Assembly: GCA_902778455.1 (NCBI GenBank)
Contig: CACYXR010000014.1
Span: forward strand, 31,999 to 95,998
Source: an uncultured Selenomonadaceae bacterium
Lineage (GTDB): Bacteria; Bacillota; Negativicutes; Selenomonadales; Selenomonadaceae
Length of the DNA stretch: 64,000 nucleotides
Direction: 5' to 3'
Below are positions 61,213 to 64,000 of the stretch, one piece after another (positions within the stretch are counted from its first letter, which is position 1; the number at the start of each line of letters is the position of its first letter). The position numbers were made by a program, and so were the translations under genes. The notes beneath the pieces were generated by a model, which worked only from the letters and a program-made list of their open reading frames with translations, was not told where the DNA came from and made no database searches.

Positions 61213-63386
61213 CGTTTTCCGCCCTCCTGCTGCTCATACAAATGCTTGTACATCCCGCCGAGCGCCATCAGCTCGTCGTGCGTACCGCACTCCACGATAT
61301 GTCCCTTCTCCACCACGATCAGCCGGTCGCACCGCCGCACCGTCGAAAGCCGGTGCGCGATAATCAGCATCGTGCGCCGCGCCGCGATCGCGTCCATATT
61401 CTCCATGATAATGCGCTCCGACTCATAGTCGAGGGCGCTGGTCGCCTCGTCGAAAATCAGGATCGGCGGATCCGACAAAAGCGCCCGGGCAATCGCCACA
61501 CGCTGGCGCTGGCCGCCCGAAAGCGCCGCGCCGCGCTCGCCGGCCTTCGTATCGTAACCGTCCTTCAGCTCCAGGATGAAATCGTGGGCGCCCGCCAAGC
61601 GAGCCGCCGCGATCACCTCGTCCATCGTCGCGTCCGGCCGCGTCACCGCGATATTGTCGCGGATACTGGAATCAAACAGATAATTTTCCTGCATGACCAC
61701 GCCGATCTGCCCGCGCATCCACGAAAGATCGGCCTCCCGTGTGTCAATGCCGTCAATCGACACCGTCCCGGCCTCCGGCACATAAAAATGCTGGACCACG
61801 CTGGTAAGCGTCGACTTTCCCGAGCCCGAGCGGCCGACAATGCCGATCTTCTCCCCCGGCTGCACATCGAGATTGATGCCCTCCAGCACCAGCGGCAAAT
61901 CCGGCCGGTAGCGGAACGAAACGTCCTCGAACACGATATGTCCCTGCAGCCTGCCCTCGCCGCGCTTGCCCGAGCCCTGCACCGGCTCCGGCCTCGAATT
62001 CAGGATATCGCTGACACGCTCCAGCGAAAGCCCGGTCTGCTGCACCTCCGGCCACATCGTCAAAAGCTTCGTCATCGGCTCCGTCGCCTGCCGCGAAATC
62101 ATCTGGAACGCGATCAGCTGGCCCAGCGTCATCTTGCCGTCCATGACCAGATGGCCGCCGTACCACATGATCCCCATCGTGACCAGCGTCTGCACCAGTT
62201 GGCTGAACGCCCCCGTCGCCAGGCGGAACTTCACATTCTCGAAGGTCGTCCGCACATAGCGCGCCACGAGATTCTCCCAGCGGTAATTGAACTGCGGCTC
62301 GATGGCCATAGCCTTGATCGTCTCGATATTCGTGACCGCCTCGACCATGAACGCGTTATTCGCCGCACCCGCGCGCCATATATCCTCGATCTTCTTCTTG
62401 ATGATCGGGATCGCCCAGAAATTCTGCATCAGATAAAGCGGCACGCATAAGAGCGAGATCAGCGCCAGCGGCACATTGTACCAGAACATCAGCGCGATAA
62501 AGACCACCGAGAAAAACACATCGAGGACCGTCATCAGCCCCTGCTCGGACAAGAACTGGCGGATCTGCGACAGCGCGCCCACGCGCATCAGCGTATCGCC
62601 GACGCGGCGGTTCTCGAAATACGGCAGCGGCAGACTGATCAAATGATGGAACAGCCGGGCGCCGAGAATCGCGTCCAGCTTATTCGTCGTATGATTCATC
62701 ACATACGTCTTCAGCCCCATCAAAAGCGACTGCATCAGGAAAAAGATCACCATGCCGCAGCCAATCACCGTCAGCGTCGAATACCCGGCGTTCCCGATGA
62801 CCTTATCGATGATGACCTGTGTGATCAGCGGCATCATCACGCCCATCAGCATCAGGAAAAATGAAGCCGCCAAAACCTCGTAGAAGTATCTTTTATAATG
62901 AAGGAAAACCTGCGCAAACCACTCCGCGTTGTATCGCTTCTTGAAATAATCCCATGAAAACGCGCCGGAGAAGAGCAAAAGCTCCTTGCCCCAAACCTCG
63001 GCGAACTGCGCCGAAGAAAGCACCACCGGCTGCGCCTGCCGCGGATCGAGAAGATAGACCACGTCGTCGCCGGCCACCGCCACGACCACATACGTCCCGT
63101 CCATCATCCGCGTCATCGCGGGCAGCTCCACCTCGCGCAGCTCCTCCATCGTCGGCTTGGAGACCCGCGCGCGGATATGATGCTGGCGCGCCAGCTTCGT
63201 CAGCGACTCCCAGGAAATCTCGTCCTTCGCGTGCTCCTTGACGAACGCCTCCGCGTCGATCTCCACGCCGAAATGCTGGAGCACCTTCACCAGAGACGCG
63301 ACCGCCGTGACATTCTGCGAATCCACGTCGGCAATCGTAATCGTCTCCGCTCCGGCTTCCCGTGCGTCCTTTTCCGTATCCGGCAT
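61209..63386 (-). CDS. Type I secretion ABC exporter, first copy (HlyB-like)
   Basis: 725 residues from ATG 63386 (MPDTEKDAREAG). An N-terminal C39-like domain (about 20-150) lacks the catalytic Cys (VTAVASLVKVLQHFGV where an active domain has Cys). Then come six helices and an ATPase with GRSGSGKSTLTSVVQ, ALSGGQRQRVAIARAL and ILIFDEATSALD. The SD (AAGGAGG) is about 27 bp from the ATG, with a hairpin in between; an internal GTG (at VRPAWRGL) lies too near the SD to serve. It is first in the operon ABC-hlyD-ABC. Confidence 0.92.
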   Translation of the reverse strand: MPDTEKDAREAGAETITIADVDSQNVTAVASLVKVLQHFGVEIDAEAFVKEHAKDEISWESLTKLARQHHIRARVSKPTMEELREVELPAMTRMMDGTYVVVAVAGDDVVYLLDPRQAQPVVLSSAQFAEVWGKELLLFSGAFSWDYFKKRYNAEWFAQVFLHYKRYFYEVLAASFFLMLMGVMMPLITQVIIDKVIGNAGYSTLTVIGCGMVIFFLMQSLLMGLKTYVMNHTTNKLDAILGARLFHHLISLPLPYFENRRVGDTLMRVGALSQIRQFLSEQGLMTVLDVFFSVVFIALMFWYNVPLALISLLCVPLYLMQNFWAIPIIKKKIEDIWRAGAANNAFMVEAVTNIETIKAMAIEPQFNYRWENLVARYVRTTFENVKFRLATGAFSQLVQTLVTMGIMWYGGHLVMDGKMTLGQLIAFQMISRQATEPMTKLLTMWPEVQQTGLSLERVSDILNSRPEPVQGSGKRGEGRLQGHIVFEDVSFRYRPDLPLVLEGINLDVQPGEKIGIVGRSGSGKSTLTSVVQHFYVPEAGTVSIDGIDTREADLSWMRGQIGVVMQENYLFDSSIRDNIAVTRPDATMDEVIAAARLAGAHDFILELKDGYDTKAGERGAALSGGQRQRVAIARALLSDPPILIFDEATSALDYESERIIMENMDAIAARRTMLIIAHRLSTVRRCDRLIVVEKGHIVECGTHDELMALGGMYKHLYEQQEGGKR

Positions 63387-63392
63387 CCAAAG

Positions 63393-63409
63393 GCCCCGCC
63401 AGGCGGGGC
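63393..63409 (-). promoter_or_regulatory. Hairpin between SD and start of the first ABC exporter
   Basis: GCCCCGCC-A-GGCGGGGC is a perfect 17-bp palindrome between AAGGAGG (63413-63419) and ATG 63386. Folding it would bring the SD to about 8 bases from the ATG. Confidence 0.6.
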
Positions 63410-63436
63410 GCACCTCCTTTATAAAACGCTGAATAT

Positions 63437-63464
63437 CTTGCCTTCCCATTTAGGGGAAGGCAAG
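63437..63464. repeat. Partial REP-like hairpin
   Basis: CTTGCCTTCCC, ATTTA, GGGGAAGGCAAG; only the first hairpin of the unit is kept, in the T1SS leader. Confidence 0.65.
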
Positions 63465-63499
63465 ATTAGCTGTAATCCATCACATCTTACACAAATTAA

Positions 63500-63531
63500 A
63501 TTATATTGTAGCAGAAAACCATGAAATATAA
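63500..63531 (-). promoter_or_regulatory. Likely promoter region of the T1SS operon
   Basis: AT-rich stretch with overlapping -10 options (TACAAT and TATAAT on the minus strand) and TTTATA about 16 bp upstream of the first. Exact boxes are uncertain. Confidence 0.4.
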
Positions 63532-63748
63532 AAGGGGGAACACATGATTAATCCTGCTTTAATCTTCATTAATCCTGCCCTAATCCGGCTTTAACACAAT
63601 TTTAATGCGCATTCAGACAATTTTCCCATGAAGAACGCGGCGAAATCTCCGATATATATGTCAGAAGGGCACGAAGAAACGGCAACGAAACCACAGGAAC
63701 TTCAAGGCACTTCATAAACCTTCTGTCCACTCGTCGCCTGTCGGCTGC

Positions 63749-63852
63749 CATATTGGGGGGAAGCAAGTCCGACGACACGGGGACTTTGGGAGCAGGGAAG
63801 CAACCGAAGGCGGAAGCGGAACCAACATGGCGAAACGATCCCCCCCATATAT
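63749..63852. other. Unidentified structured region near the right edge
   Basis: CATATTGGGGGGAA and GATCCCCCCCATATAT form a strong closing stem around about 75 nt, with an inner AAGTCC/GGACTT stem. It could be a non-coding RNA or a riboswitch-like leader. I found no match to 6S, SRP, RNase P, tmRNA or common riboswitch motifs by eye. Between 63532 and 63748 there is nothing else I recognise; overlapping minus-strand frames at 63602-63995 look non-coding. Confidence 0.4.
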
Positions 63853-63865
63853 CGATCGAACCACG

Positions 63866-63897
63866 CAAAAGACCCGCGCCAAAAGGCACGGGTCTTT
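63866..63897. terminator. Terminator-like hairpin at the right edge
   Basis: AAAAGACCCGCGCC, AAAA, GGCACGGGTCTTT. It directly follows the structured region on the plus strand. The final 100 bases show only a small ACCCGC/GCGGGT hairpin. Confidence 0.7.
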
Positions 63898-64000
63898 CGC
63901 GTTTCATTCAAGGCTTTAGCCAGTTGAGCGAAGCGAAACAGAGAACCACCCGCTATGCGGGTGCGCGTCAAGAAGTTATACAAAAAAATAATCACCTCTC

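Noticed and set aside
63602..63995. Two overlapping minus-strand frames of about 100 residues at the right edge
   Set aside because: No SD or domain, and they cross the strong hairpins at 63749-63897; more likely non-coding.

Overview
The window looks like chromosome from an anaerobic, motile, diderm Firmicute of the Negativicutes, most like Selenomonas or a close relative. This is inferred from gene content: motA/motB and cheR, a type IV pilus/competence operon and HlyB/HlyD-type secretion genes beside typical Firmicute genes (rbgA-rnhB-ylqG-ylqH order, SD-rich starts, frequent TTG/GTG starts) and the carboxyspermidine polyamine route. No rRNA, tRNA, CRISPR array, prophage or complete insertion sequence was seen.

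Layout. 1-4.3 kb: two exported amide hydrolases (an amidase cut by the window edge and a C59 Ntn-hydrolase) and lactate racemase larA. 4.4-7.6 kb: NAD(P)HX repair gene nnrD/E and motAB. 7.8-12.9 kb: a LysR gene, two perfect ParB centromere sites (parS), pth, a radical SAM gene, cheR and a PaaK-like gene. 12.9-19.6 kb: a multidomain cyclic-di-GMP protein, ilvD and leuCD. 19.7-22.7 kb: small accessory modules (a holin/toxin-like peptide, a DUF4160-DUF2442 pair, radA, a RelB-YafQ toxin-antitoxin pair). 23-33 kb: an HExxH protein with a mini-ferredoxin, then an overlapping minus-strand operon comM-aroE-pilB-pilT-pilC-pilin-pilD-four pseudopilins, probably the DNA-uptake pilus. 33-48 kb: HD-GYP plus solute-binding protein, clpB with a palindromic operator, a GGDEF protein, a MATE pump, LysR, bioY-bioD-bioA and a response regulator with GGDEF-EAL. 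48.5-53.3 kb: yraN, FlhB-C-like, FliK-like, rnhB, rbgA. 53.4-57.4 kb: spermidine synthesis by the carboxyspermidine route (nspC and its dehydrogenase) and a glycosyltransferase. 57.7-63.4 kb: a type I secretion operon with two ABC exporters around one HlyD adaptor.

Themes. Cyclic-di-GMP signalling is dense: four turnover or binding proteins, two of which share an unnamed repeated ~120-residue sensor domain. Two dispersed repeat families lie between genes: a MITE-like element with 18-bp terminal inverted repeats (two copies of different length) and a REP/BIME-like double-hairpin family (six loci). Both have supplied C-terminal codons or stops to neighbouring genes (larA, rbgA). The best leads for new biology are the parS pair beside pth, the clpB operator, the shared sensor domain, the HECAH/mini-ferredoxin pair, the hairpin between SD and start of the first ABC exporter, and an unidentified structured region near the right edge.
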